Of a stretch of 13,078 nt of DNA, positions 1-7,602 are shown piece after piece (within the stretch, counting starts at the first letter, position 1; each line of letters begins with the position of its first letter). The position numbers were made by a program, and so were the translations under genes. Origin of the DNA: an uncultured Clostridia bacterium. GTDB lineage: Bacteria > Bacillota_A > Clostridia > Oscillospirales > Oscillospiraceae. Under the pieces are notes generated by a model. The model saw nothing but the letters and a program-made list of their open reading frames with translations, was not told the DNA's origin and did not search any database. The stretch lies in NCBI GenBank assembly GCA_949289625.1, contig CASEPH010000020.1, positions 1 to 13,078 of the forward strand, given 5' to 3'.

Positions 1-1496
1 TGGATACGGACAGAGCCGCCGCCCATCTCCACGCCGTTGAGCACGATGTCGTAGGCCTTGGCGCGGACCCGTCCCGGGTCGCTGTCAATATACTGCAAAT
101 CCTCCTCCATAGGCATGGTGAAGGGATGGTGCATGGCCACAAAGCGGCCCTCCTCCTCGGAGTATTCCAGGAGCGGGAACTCCGTCACCCAGAGGAATTT
201 GAAATCATCCTTCTTTAACAGGTCAAGCTGCCTTGCCAGCTCCAGGCGGAGATTACCCAGCACATCGTAAACCACCTTATTTTTATCCGCTGCAAAGAGA
301 AGCAGGTCTCCGGGCTTTCCATCCATAGCGGATACCAGGGCAGCCATCTCCTCCTCGGTCATGAACTTAGCAAAGGAGGACTTCACCGAGCCATCCTCGC
401 CGATGGACGCGTAGGCAAGCCCCTTGGCGCCGAAGCCCTTGGCGTACTCCACCAGGGCGTCAATCTTCTTTCTGGGCATATGGCCCTGTCCCTCGGCGTT
501 GATGCCCCGGACGGAGCCCCCCGCTGCCAGCGCGCTTGTAAATACGCCGAAGCCGCAGTTTTTCACCACATCGGACACATTCTTCAGCTCCATGCCAAAG
601 CGCAGGTCCGGCTTATCGGAGCCAAAGCGGTCCATGGCCTCCTGCCAGGTCATTCTCTGGATGGGAAGGGCAATATCCACATTGCAGACCTCTTTGAAGA
701 GCTTTTTGAGCAGCCGCTCGTTTACATCCAGCACATCGTCCACATCCACAAAGGACATCTCCAGGTCAATCTGGGTAAATTCCGGCTGGCGGTCTGCCCG
801 CAGGTCCTCGTCCCGGTAGCAGCGGGCCAGCTGGAAATACCGGTCATAGCCCGAGCACATGAGCAGCTGCTTAAAGAGCTGGGGGGACTGGGGCAGGGCG
901 TAGAAGGAGCCCGGATGCACCCGGCTGGGCACCAGGTAGTCCCTGGCCCCCTCAGGGGTGCTCTTTATCAGAGTGGGAGTCTCAATCTCAAGGAAGCCCT
1001 CCTCCGCAAGAAATGCCCGGGTCAGGGTGGCCACCCGGCTCCTGGTCATGAGATTTCTCTGGATATCCGGCCTGCGCAGGTCCAGGTAGCGGTATTTGAG
1101 CCGCAGCTCCTCCTTGGTCTTGCTGTTCTCCTCGATGGGGAAGGGAGGCGTGGCGGACTCAGAGAGGATGCGCAGATACTTCGCCCGCACCTCGATGGCG
1201 CCTGTGGCCAGGTTTTCATTTACCCCGCCGGAACGGGCCTCCACCCGTCCCTCCACAGCGATAACAAACTCGCTTCTGAGCTTCTCAGCCTTGGCAAAGC
1301 TCTCCTGGCCGCAGTCGCTCTCCTCAAAGATAATCTGGAGGATTCCGGACCGGTCGCGCAGGTCCACGAAAATGATTCCTCCCTTGTTTCTGCTCTTCTG
1401 AACCCACCCCATAACGGTGACGTTCTCGCCGATATTCGCGGAGGATACCTCCGTGCATCTATGGGATCTCTTCATCCCGGACATTGATTCTGCCAT
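1..1496 (-). CDS. aspS: Aspartyl-tRNA synthetase, 3' end outside window
   Basis: This enzyme charges tRNA-Asp with aspartate in the cytoplasm and is a class II synthetase. About 498 codons are visible; the bacterial family is usually near 590, so the C-terminus, including class II motif 3, lies beyond the left edge. The N-terminal OB-fold anticodon domain is visible (GWVQKSRNKGGIIFVDLRDRSG, in part, residues 30-51). QSPQ is at about 203-206. Motif 2 with the RDEDLRADRQPEFTQID signature is at about 228-244. FGSDKPDLR and the GGGSVRI segment follow near the visible end. The chosen ATG at 1496 has AAGGAG ten bases upstream; later in-frame ATGs lie farther from it. The gene is 152 bases downstream of hisS on the same strand, so the two are probably co-transcribed, as in many Firmicutes. 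No interruption is seen. Confidence 0.97.
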   Translation of the reverse strand, partial: MAESMSGMKRSHRCTEVSSANIGENVTVMGWVQKSRNKGGIIFVDLRDRSGILQIIFEESDCGQESFAKAEKLRSEFVIAVEGRVEARSGGVNENLATGAIEVRAKYLRILSESATPPFPIEENSKTKEELRLKYRYLDLRRPDIQRNLMTRSRVATLTRAFLAEEGFLEIETPTLIKSTPEGARDYLVPSRVHPGSFYALPQSPQLFKQLLMCSGYDRYFQLARCYRDEDLRADRQPEFTQIDLEMSFVDVDDVLDVNERLLKKLFKEVCNVDIALPIQRMTWQEAMDRFGSDKPDLRFGMELKNVSDVVKNCGFGVFTSALAAGGSVRGINAEGQGHMPRKKIDALVEYAKGFGAKGLAYASIGEDGSVKSSFAKFMTEEEMAALVSAMDGKPGDLLLFAADKNKVVYDVLGNLRLELARQLDLLKKDDFKFLWVTEFPLLEYSEEEGRFVAMHHPFTMPMEEDLQYIDSDPGRVRAKAYDIVLNGVEMGGGSVRI

Positions 1497-1648
1497 TGTT
1501 TGCTTTCTCCTTTTTCTATGTGTTGGCGGATTCGCGGGGGCCGCAGGCCTTTGGGCTGTGCGAGCCAGCTGCCCTGGTTTCGCAGGTCAGCTGCCCTGGC
1601 TGTGCGGACACCCGCGCCGGCTTCCAGGCCGTCCGGCCCGGCACGCCT
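1497..1648. other. hisS-aspS spacer with a 12-bp direct repeat
   Basis: This GC-rich spacer holds no ORF with a start and ribosome binding site other than the aspS start. The sequence CAGCTGCCCTGG occurs at 1566-1577 and again at 1588-1599, a 22-base period. GCTGTGCG flanks the pair on both sides (about 1555 and 1600), so a short segment seems to have been duplicated. I see no terminator with a U-tract and no T-box. Confidence 0.5.
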
Positions 1649-2914
1649 CTACCGCTTCAATCCCTCTTTATAGAATTCCTTGAATTCCGCGTATCCATCC
1701 TTCGCAAGCTGCTCCTTCTGGAACTTCTTGTTCTTGTTCATCTGGGCTACCAGCACCTGGACGCCGGTCTTCCGCTCCTCCATGGCCTCGCGGATGACCT
1801 GGGCCAGGGCCCCAGGCTCCAGCCCCTTCTCAAACAGATAGGCCTTCTTTGCGCCGGAGCCAGGCACCTGGAAGCCATTGTCCAAAAGGATGGTGACAAT
1901 CCGCTCAAAGCCGATGGAAAAGCCGCAGGCCGGTGTCTCCAGCCCGGTGAACTTTCCAATCATCCTGTCGTAGCGGCCGCCTCCGGCCACAGAGCCGCCA
2001 AAGCCCTCCATGGACACCTCAAAAATGGTCCCCGTATAGTAGGACATGCCCCGCACCAGGGTGGGGTCAAACTCCAGGCCGAAGCCGGTCTCTGCCACCT
2101 GGGATACTGTGTCCATGATGCCTGCCAGGTTCTCCGTCACCTGCCGGGGCATCACGCCCTCCAGCGCTTCCCCCAGACGGCGCACGCCCTGGGCGTCCTT
2201 TTCCACGGAGGAGAGAAGGGCCGCATAGCGGTCCACGCTCTCCTGGCTGCAGCCATTTTCCAGGAGCTCGGCCTTCACGCCCTCCAGGCCGATTTTATCC
2301 ATCTTGTCTAAGGTAATGAATACCTGCTCCAAGCTCTCCTCTGCAAAGCCGCAGGAAAGGGCCATCCCCCGCAGGATTTCCCGGTCATTGATGCGCACGG
2401 TAAATGCATTGTCCGGGCAGATTTTCCCAAGGGCTGTGGTGGTAGCCAAAATCAGCTCGATCTCCGCCAGGGAGGTGGCGTCTCCCAGGATGTCGATGTC
2501 GCACTGGACAAACTGGCGGAAGCGTCCCTTCTGAGGCCGGTCCGCCCGCCACACGCTCCCCATCTGCAGGGCCTTGAATGGGCTCGGCAGGTTCGCCGCG
2601 TTGTTGGCATAGTACCGGGAGAGGGGCAGTGTCAAATCGTAGCGCAGGCCGCTGTCTGTCAGGTCATTCTCGCTCTGCGCGGCCGCAAGATTCAGCTTCT
2701 CTCCTCTCTTTAAAATCTTGAAAATAAGCTTTTCGTTATCCCCGCCCTGCTTGCTGGTCAGGTTCTCAATGTGCTCCACGCAGGGGGTCTCAATCTGGGA
2801 GAAGCCGAAGCTCTTGTAGGTCTCCCGGATCTGATTCATCACATATTCCCGGATCTGCATCTCTGCCGGGGTGATATCCTTCATGCCCGTGACGGGCTTT
2901 TTCTTCAGGGCCAT
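1649..2914 (-). CDS. hisS: Histidyl-tRNA synthetase
   Basis: This enzyme charges tRNA-His with histidine in the cytoplasm and is a class II homodimer. It has 421 residues, the usual family length. Class II motif 1 covers roughly residues 38-60. Motif 2 is at about 119-143 (GSVWRADRP then RFRQFVQCDIDILG). The histidine-binding signature is LVRGMSYYTG at 287-296, where most HisRS have LVRGLDYYT. Motif 3, with GGGRYD at 311-316 and GFSIGFER at 331-338, precedes the anticodon-binding region. That C-terminal region (about 355-421) is short and Lys-rich, ending in a KNKKFQKEQLAKDGY-type stretch, so the anticodon domain looks divergent. The ATG at 2914 is preceded by GGAG seven bases upstream. A candidate promoter and a GC-rich hairpin lie just upstream. 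Confidence 0.96.
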   Translation of the reverse strand: MALKKKPVTGMKDITPAEMQIREYVMNQIRETYKSFGFSQIETPCVEHIENLTSKQGGDNEKLIFKILKRGEKLNLAAAQSENDLTDSGLRYDLTLPLSRYYANNAANLPSPFKALQMGSVWRADRPQKGRFRQFVQCDIDILGDATSLAEIELILATTTALGKICPDNAFTVRINDREILRGMALSCGFAEESLEQVFITLDKMDKIGLEGVKAELLENGCSQESVDRYAALLSSVEKDAQGVRRLGEALEGVMPRQVTENLAGIMDTVSQVAETGFGLEFDPTLVRGMSYYTGTIFEVSMEGFGGSVAGGGRYDRMIGKFTGLETPACGFSIGFERIVTILLDNGFQVPGSGAKKAYLFEKGLEPGALAQVIREAMEERKTGVQVLVAQMNKNKKFQKEQLAKDGYAEFKEFYKEGLKR

Positions 2915-2939
2915 GTTCTGTCTCCAATCTATTTGTGGT

Positions 2940-2962
2940 AGTCCGGCCGCAGCGGCCGGACT
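2940..2962. repeat. GC-rich inverted repeat in the hisS leader
   Basis: The arms AGTCCGGCCG and CGGCCGGACT form a perfect 10-bp stem around a 3-base loop. On the minus strand it falls about 25 bases before the hisS start. It would sit at the very 5' end of the hisS transcript if the promoter at 2973-3000 is used. It has no U-tract on either strand, so it is a poor intrinsic terminator. It could protect the mRNA 5' end or act as a protein-binding site; that role is inference. Confidence 0.75.
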
Positions 2963-2972
2963 GTTACCATTT

Positions 2973-3000
2973 ATTTTAAATGACTTTTCGTATTTTGCAA
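2973..3000 (-). promoter_or_regulatory. Candidate sigma-A promoter for hisS-aspS
   Basis: On the minus strand TTGCAA (2995-3000) is followed after 16 bases by TAAAAT (2973-2978). The -10 matches five of six consensus bases and the -35 four of six. The start site would be near 2966, giving a leader of about 50 bases. That is too short for a T-box riboswitch. No experimental support. Confidence 0.45.
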
Positions 3001-3022
3001 GTGGTTTGGGGAAATTTGTGGT

Positions 3023-3388
3023 TTATACCCGCCGTTTGAACGGCTGCGTCAACTCGTAGCTCAAATCAATCAGCTTCTCAATCTCCGCATCCGGCACGCT
3101 GCCGTCCAGGCGGATGGTGAGCCATTTTTCCTTATTCATATGGTACGCCGGATGAAAGCCCTCCTGCGCCCGCAGGGCTCCGGCCAGCATGGGATCACAC
3201 TTCACATTGAGAATCTCCACCACGCCTTCGCCGGGAAGGCCCAGCTTGCCGCGCCCCACCTCCATCACAAGCCCGTACCACTTGCGGCTGGCCTGGTGGC
3301 GCAGGACGGCGTTGGTATCAAACCAGGGGTAGTCCGGCTCCGTGCCGTATGCTGTTTTTACATAATCAAATACTTTCTGACGATTCAT
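3023..3388 (-). CDS. YjbR/MmcQ-family small protein (DUF419 type)
   Basis: The product is a small cytoplasmic protein of 121 residues that matches the YjbR/MmcQ family, which has a CyaY-like double-wing fold. The best match is the C-terminal half: PAYHMNKEKWLTIRLDGSVP, then an acidic helix EIEKLIDLSYEL. The biochemical role of the family is unclear; DNA binding has been suggested from its fold. I start it at 3388, where AAAGG lies five bases upstream. An in-frame ATG at 3412 would add eight residues but has only a weak binding site. It begins 28 bases after the helicase stop on the same strand, so the two are probably co-transcribed. No signal peptide or membrane segment is seen. Confidence 0.85.
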   Translation of the reverse strand: MNRQKVFDYVKTAYGTEPDYPWFDTNAVLRHQASRKWYGLVMEVGRGKLGLPGEGVVEILNVKCDPMLAGALRAQEGFHPAYHMNKEKWLTIRLDGSVPDAEIEKLIDLSYELTQPFKRRV

Positions 3389-3416
3389 ATTTACCTTTGG
3401 CCTTTCCACCATTCTT

Positions 3417-6400
3417 CTAATGAGACGGTTCTATCGCACTCCCCTTCACCGCCTCCAGCACCGGATACTCCCCTTCTGTTTTCCTGAGCTTCCCTTCTTC
3501 AATCATCCTCTCCATCGTGTCACGCAGCTTTTTTCTCTCCATCCCCTTCAAGGCACCATATTCTGGAACATGGAAAAGCTTGTACCGCTGGATCTTCTCG
3601 TTCTCCGCGCCCAGCAGAATATCCACCATCACCGTCACGCCGAAGCACCGGATTCGGCTCACGTGCTCCACGCAGTCCAATATACTCTGCCTTAGCTGCT
3701 GCTCCGGATCCGCTTCCTCATCTCCTGGGCACAGATCAGTGCCCGTGCTGTGCTGCGGATATGCGCTCTCACCAGGCGCCGTCTGGCTGGTCTCCGCGCC
3801 CGCGCTCCCCGGCTCAAACAGCGCCGCATATTTCTTCCACGACATGGTGTTCATGCAGCCGGTTCCGTCTGCCCGATAGTTTGTGCATCCCAGGAAAGCC
3901 GTCCCGCCCTTGGTCCGGTTTCCCTTCACAATCAGATATCCATCCGTGCACTGATCACACTTTAGAATAGACATCCTTCCGCCCCGCAGATCATTTGACA
4001 GGAAGCCGCAGATCTCCGGCTCATTGGTGCAGATGTACATGCGCAGGCCATAGGATTTTCGGTAGCGCAGCTGGAGGGGATAGCCGCAGACTGGACAGCG
4101 GTTCTGCGGGCCATTATCCGGAGGAGCTTCCTCATTCCAGGCACCCTTTAAGGAGACATTTTTGTAATCGCGTTTGATCTCCAGGAGAAACTCCGAGGGA
4201 TTCTGCTGCGGCGCGATCAGGTATACCCGGTTCTTCGTCCGGGTCATAGCCACATAAAACAGCCGGCGCTCCTCCGCATAGTCAATGGATCGATCTCCCT
4301 TGATCACAAAGGCCAGAACCGGGTCGTCCTCCACCTTCGATGGAAATCCGTAGGTCTCATTTTTTCCATTAATTATGATCACATTGTCATATCCCAAGCC
4401 CTTGGAGGCATGGGCGGTCATAAAGGTGATATCAGCCTCCGGGTGCTTCATCCAGCGCAGCTTATTTCCCCGGCGGATGTATCGAAACAGGCCGGACCGC
4501 TCCAGCTGATCCCCGTCGAATCCAAACCTTCCAAGGAGCAGAACACTGCCCATTTTCCCCTCCCGCTCCTTTGCAGCATAGATGCGGATCTGTTCCAAGG
4601 CAGTCTCCACAGCCTTAGCCAGCTGGAAGAGCGCTCCCTTCTGCTGATCGTCCTTCGGCTTCTTCCGCGATCCGTCATAGGTATAAATAATCACGGGATC
4701 CTGGATATGCTTCGGCGACTCGAGCGTCTTGCGGATCTGGGAGGGATTTTTCTGAATAAAGCCGCCCGCAATATCGATGACCTCCTGAGAATTGCGGTAG
4801 GTTTTTACAATCTTTAAGAGCTTTCCATAGCCCATTTTTTCCTGAAATTTTGTGAACAGCTCCACATCTGAGCCGCTGAAGGCATAGATGGACTGCCAAT
4901 CATCCCCCACAGCAATAATCTTGGCATCGCAGACCTCTGCCAGGGCTGTTGTCAGGTCGAATCTCTGCCGGGAGATATCCTGGTATTCATCCACAATGAT
5001 ATACCTGAAATCCAGCCGCTCCCCCTTCGCGTGCATCTCCCGAAGGATCCGGGCGGACTCGTTGATCATGTCCTCAAAATCCACCAGATGGCTGTCCATC
5101 AGATATCTCTGATACTCCAGATAGCAGCTGCGGCAGATATTCAAAAACAGGCGGGAGCGCTCATTTCGGGTGGAGTAATACATCCTGTCAAACGCGTCGA
5201 TCCCATACCCATTCACCTTGAAATTGGAGATGAAGCGGCAGATCAAATTCACCAGCTTGCGGATATATCGGTTTTCCTCTGTGGACACCAGCTTCTCCAT
5301 CACCTCCCTGGCGGGACGGGGCTCCATAGCAAAGCCATTTTCCGCCAAAGCCTCTGCAAGGTGCTCCCGGAGAGGCCTGCCGTCTCTATACTGGGAATAG
5401 GTACAGATAAGCCTTGTTCCATGCTTTTTGTGGAGAGCGGTTTTGTCCGCAATTGCCTGTTTATAAATGCGCAGCTGCTCTGGACTGTAGCGGCTGTTCT
5501 CCCCTGCTTCCGTGATGCCGAAATGCTCCAAATAGGCCGTTTTCCCGTTCTGTGAGATCAAAAAATCCGGCGTGTATGGTTTTCTGGCACCGGGAATATT
5601 GTACTTATATAGAGGCTCATATTCATAATCAATCTGATGCAGATACAGGAAATTAGCGATCTCTGCCTCCTCTAAGGAACGCACAATCTCATTGGAAATC
5701 GTCACTTTTTTCCCGGTCCTTCGATCCAGAATGGTCTGACTGATCTCCTCCAAATCGCTCCGCAGGGTGGAGAGGTTTGTCCTGGCTGCCTTCCTGAAAA
5801 ATGTCTCCAAGTCCTTCCCCTCATAGGGTGCATCAAAGTAGGAACCAAAAAATAAAATCAAGCTGCTGACCAGGCTGTCATTTTCCAGCAGGCTATCCCT
5901 GAAAAAGTCCTGTATTACATAGTATAATTTCCCCGGATCCGCCACCTGCAGCGGTTCCGAGGACTGTCTGCGGAGGATAGAATTTCCCGCCGCGTGGAAG
6001 GTGGTCACTGGGCAGTCAATTTTCAGATCCCGGTTGATCTTCTCCTTCAATTCCTCTACCGCCTTGTTGGTAAAGGAGACCACCAAAATCTGCTTAGGAT
6101 CTACTCGTTTTTTCTCCGTCAGGTACTTCACCTTTGCAGCCACTGTAGTGGTTTTTCCCGCCCCTGCACCGGCAATTACCAGACAGTAATCCTCATCTGT
6201 CAGCACCACACGCCGCTGGTCATCATCCAGCCGGATGGCCGGGTCCACCTCCGCCAGGATGTGATCCAGATACTCCTTCTCTGCCTCCATTTCCCTGGAA
6301 ATATACTCCTCATTGTGGGCATCCGCTTTGCCCTCGATCCCCTCATAGAGTGCCTCTGCCCGAAGGGCTTCCTCCTCCTGCACTCCGTTTTTAGCGCAGT

Positions 6401-6623
6401 ATTCCTGCAGCATCCCGCATTCCCGCATGAGGGAAATGCGCTCATGCATTGCAGCAAATTCCTCCAAGGCTGGCAGATATTCCCTCCTGGATAGGTATGT
6501 ATTTTTGCCAAACAGCGCCTGCATCCGATTCTGGAAATCCAGAATCTGGCAGCCCTCGGGAGTCGGCGCAGCTCCCGTCTGTTTTTCTCTCAATCGATTG
6601 AATAATTTCTCCAGTACTCCCAT
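3417..6623 (-). CDS. UvrD/Rep superfamily 1 helicase (helicase IV-like) with nuclease-like insert, zinc ribbons and RQC-like end
   Basis: The product is a predicted ATP-dependent DNA helicase of 1,068 residues, probably acting in DNA repair. Residues 1-130 are helical. Walker A is AGAGAGKTTT at 151-160, Walker B DEYQD at 545-549, and GDDWQSIYAFSGSD is at 573-586. TAHASKGLGYDNV (736-748) and RRLFYVAMTRTKNR (786-799) are motifs V and VI. An insertion at about 330-415 with Y.PDFLI...KTAYLEHFG resembles the PD-(D/E)xK-like domain of helicase IV-type proteins. Two four-Cys topoisomerase-type zinc ribbons follow (Cys 843/846/865/872 and 889/892/913/923). Residues 984-1055, with FGVTVMVDILLGAENEKI, resemble the RecQ RQC winged helix. 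I chose ATG 6623, with AGGG seven bases upstream. The open frame reaches 6797, but that extension looks non-coding and would cover a candidate promoter. Confidence 0.93.
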   Translation of the reverse strand: MGVLEKLFNRLREKQTGAAPTPEGCQILDFQNRMQALFGKNTYLSRREYLPALEEFAAMHERISLMRECGMLQEYCAKNGVQEEEALRAEALYEGIEGKADAHNEEYISREMEAEKEYLDHILAEVDPAIRLDDDQRRVVLTDEDYCLVIAGAGAGKTTTVAAKVKYLTEKKRVDPKQILVVSFTNKAVEELKEKINRDLKIDCPVTTFHAAGNSILRRQSSEPLQVADPGKLYYVIQDFFRDSLLENDSLVSSLILFFGSYFDAPYEGKDLETFFRKAARTNLSTLRSDLEEISQTILDRRTGKKVTISNEIVRSLEEAEIANFLYLHQIDYEYEPLYKYNIPGARKPYTPDFLISQNGKTAYLEHFGITEAGENSRYSPEQLRIYKQAIADKTALHKKHGTRLICTYSQYRDGRPLREHLAEALAENGFAMEPRPAREVMEKLVSTEENRYIRKLVNLICRFISNFKVNGYGIDAFDRMYYSTRNERSRLFLNICRSCYLEYQRYLMDSHLVDFEDMINESARILREMHAKGERLDFRYIIVDEYQDISRQRFDLTTALAEVCDAKIIAVGDDWQSIYAFSGSDVELFTKFQEKMGYGKLLKIVKTYRNSQEVIDIAGGFIQKNPSQIRKTLESPKHIQDPVIIYTYDGSRKKPKDDQQKGALFQLAKAVETALEQIRIYAAKEREGKMGSVLLLGRFGFDGDQLERSGLFRYIRRGNKLRWMKHPEADITFMTAHASKGLGYDNVIIINGKNETYGFPSKVEDDPVLAFVIKGDRSIDYAEERRLFYVAMTRTKNRVYLIAPQQNPSEFLLEIKRDYKNVSLKGAWNEEAPPDNGPQNRCPVCGYPLQLRYRKSYGLRMYICTNEPEICGFLSNDLRGGRMSILKCDQCTDGYLIVKGNRTKGGTAFLGCTNYRADGTGCMNTMSWKKYAALFEPGSAGAETSQTAPGESAYPQHSTGTDLCPGDEEADPEQQLRQSILDCVEHVSRIRCFGVTVMVDILLGAENEKIQRYKLFHVPEYGALKGMERKKLRDTMERMIEEGKLRKTEGEYPVLEAVKGSAIEPSH

Positions 6624-6679
6624 TGATACGCCCTGTATTTCCTGAATTTTTACGATTTGTTCGGCCTCGGTACCGGGCA

Positions 6680-6715
6680 GAGCGTCTCCATAGCCGCTGG
6701 ATACGCTCCAGCAGC
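6680..6715 (-). promoter_or_regulatory. Hairpin with an alternative stem in the helicase leader
   Basis: On the minus strand a 9-bp stem with a 5-base loop (6693-6715, one G-U pair) can form. Its loop region contains GAGCGT, which can instead pair with ACGCTC (6680-6685). The two stems exclude each other. There is no U-tract and no reading frame that explains the pairing. The position, 57-92 bases before the helicase start, suggests a leader element, but the role is unknown. Confidence 0.35.
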
Positions 6716-6768
6716 GCAAAGGCTTGGCCACAGGCGGCTCTGTTCCGTTCGCAGAATGTCCTTTCCCA

Positions 6769-6797
6769 ATAGTAACATATCCTAAATTCACTTTCAA
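6769..6797 (-). promoter_or_regulatory. Candidate sigma-A promoter for the helicase gene
   Basis: TTGAAA (6792-6797) and TACTAT (6769-6774) are separated by 17 bases on the minus strand. The start would be near 6762, leaving a leader of about 140 bases before ATG 6623. The -35 overlaps the most upstream in-frame ATG of the helicase frame, which argues against that ATG being used. Confidence 0.4.
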
Positions 6798-6847
6798 TCA
6801 AAATAGGCGCTGCAGGCTGGGCAATCAGGGATTCAATGAAATCTTTC

Positions 6848-7504
6848 TCAGATGCGGCGGCCTCCCCTCTTCTTCATATCCTGCCGGATCTTGTCCAGAC
6901 CAGTGGTCGGAACAGACCCGCATGCGCGGAAAGCAGCTACCGTTTCACTCATCGCGCGGAAATTCAGCTCAGTGCCCGCATGGTCCGGTACATAATCCAC
7001 CGCACGGTCAGCGTCAATGCCGAATCGGCCGGCTGTCTCCACGGCGTCAATATTTGCCCCCAGGAAAATAAACTCCCAGCCATAGCGTTTCTTCTGCCGC
7101 TCGATCATCTCCTTAATCCGTGCTGAGGAGTACTCACGGCTGGCATTTTCCTCGCCGTCTGTGATGATGACGAACATCACCTTATCCGCCCGGTAATCTT
7201 TGGCTGTATTTTTCTGGGCTGAGGCAATTTTGTGAATCGTCCTGCCAATGGCGTCCAGAAGTGCCGTGGAGCCGCCCACAGCATATTCCCCTGCGGTCAT
7301 AGGCTTAACCGCCCGCAGATTGATGCGGTCGTGAAGCAGCTCATAGCGGTTGTCAAAGAGAACCGTGGTGATGACGCACGCGCCGTCCACCTTCCTCTGC
7401 TGAGCCAGCATGGAATTATAGCCGCCTATGGTATCGCTCTCCAGTCCGCTCATGGAACCGCTCTTGTCTAAGATGAATACCAGCTCTGTCAAATTCTTTT
7501 TCAT
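6848..7504 (-). CDS. von Willebrand factor A (vWA) domain protein, TerY-like
   Basis: The product is a 218-residue stand-alone vWA protein with no signal peptide, so probably cytoplasmic. The metal-ion-dependent adhesion site is complete: DKSGS at 13-17, Thr80 in GGSTALLDA, and Asp116 in ITDGEEN. Such proteins bind a divalent metal and usually mediate protein-protein contacts; TerY of tellurite/stress clusters is a relative by fold. The ATG at 7504 is preceded by AGGAGG nine bases upstream. The longer open frame, up to 7606, lacks a comparable binding site and would overlap the macrodomain gene. The gene follows the macrodomain gene after 98 bases and is likely in the same operon. The specific partner is unknown. 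Confidence 0.88.
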   Translation of the reverse strand: MKKNLTELVFILDKSGSMSGLESDTIGGYNSMLAQQRKVDGACVITTVLFDNRYELLHDRINLRAVKPMTAGEYAVGGSTALLDAIGRTIHKIASAQKNTAKDYRADKVMFVIITDGEENASREYSSARIKEMIERQKKRYGWEFIFLGANIDAVETAGRFGIDADRAVDYVPDHAGTELNFRAMSETVAAFRACGSVPTTGLDKIRQDMKKRGGRRI

Positions 7505-7602
7505 ATGGAAATCCCTCCTGTGTATTATTTGGCAGCAGTTCTGGCTGCTAACCATAGAATACAGCAGAAGGGATTTCTTTGGGTCGTCTGGGAAGCGACA
7601 TA

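Noticed and set aside
480..1487. Long plus-strand open frame opposite aspS
   Set aside because: It is the antisense shadow of a clear synthetase gene, with no family features. The same holds for the long plus-strand frames opposite hisS, the helicase and the macrodomain gene.
2940..2962. Intrinsic terminator of the YjbR gene
   Set aside because: The stem is strong but no U-tract follows on either strand, so I list it only as an inverted repeat.
6624..6797. 58-residue N-terminal extension of the helicase frame
   Set aside because: The added sequence has no family match, its ATG overlaps a plausible -35 box, and ATG 6623 has a better binding site and begins the recognisable protein.
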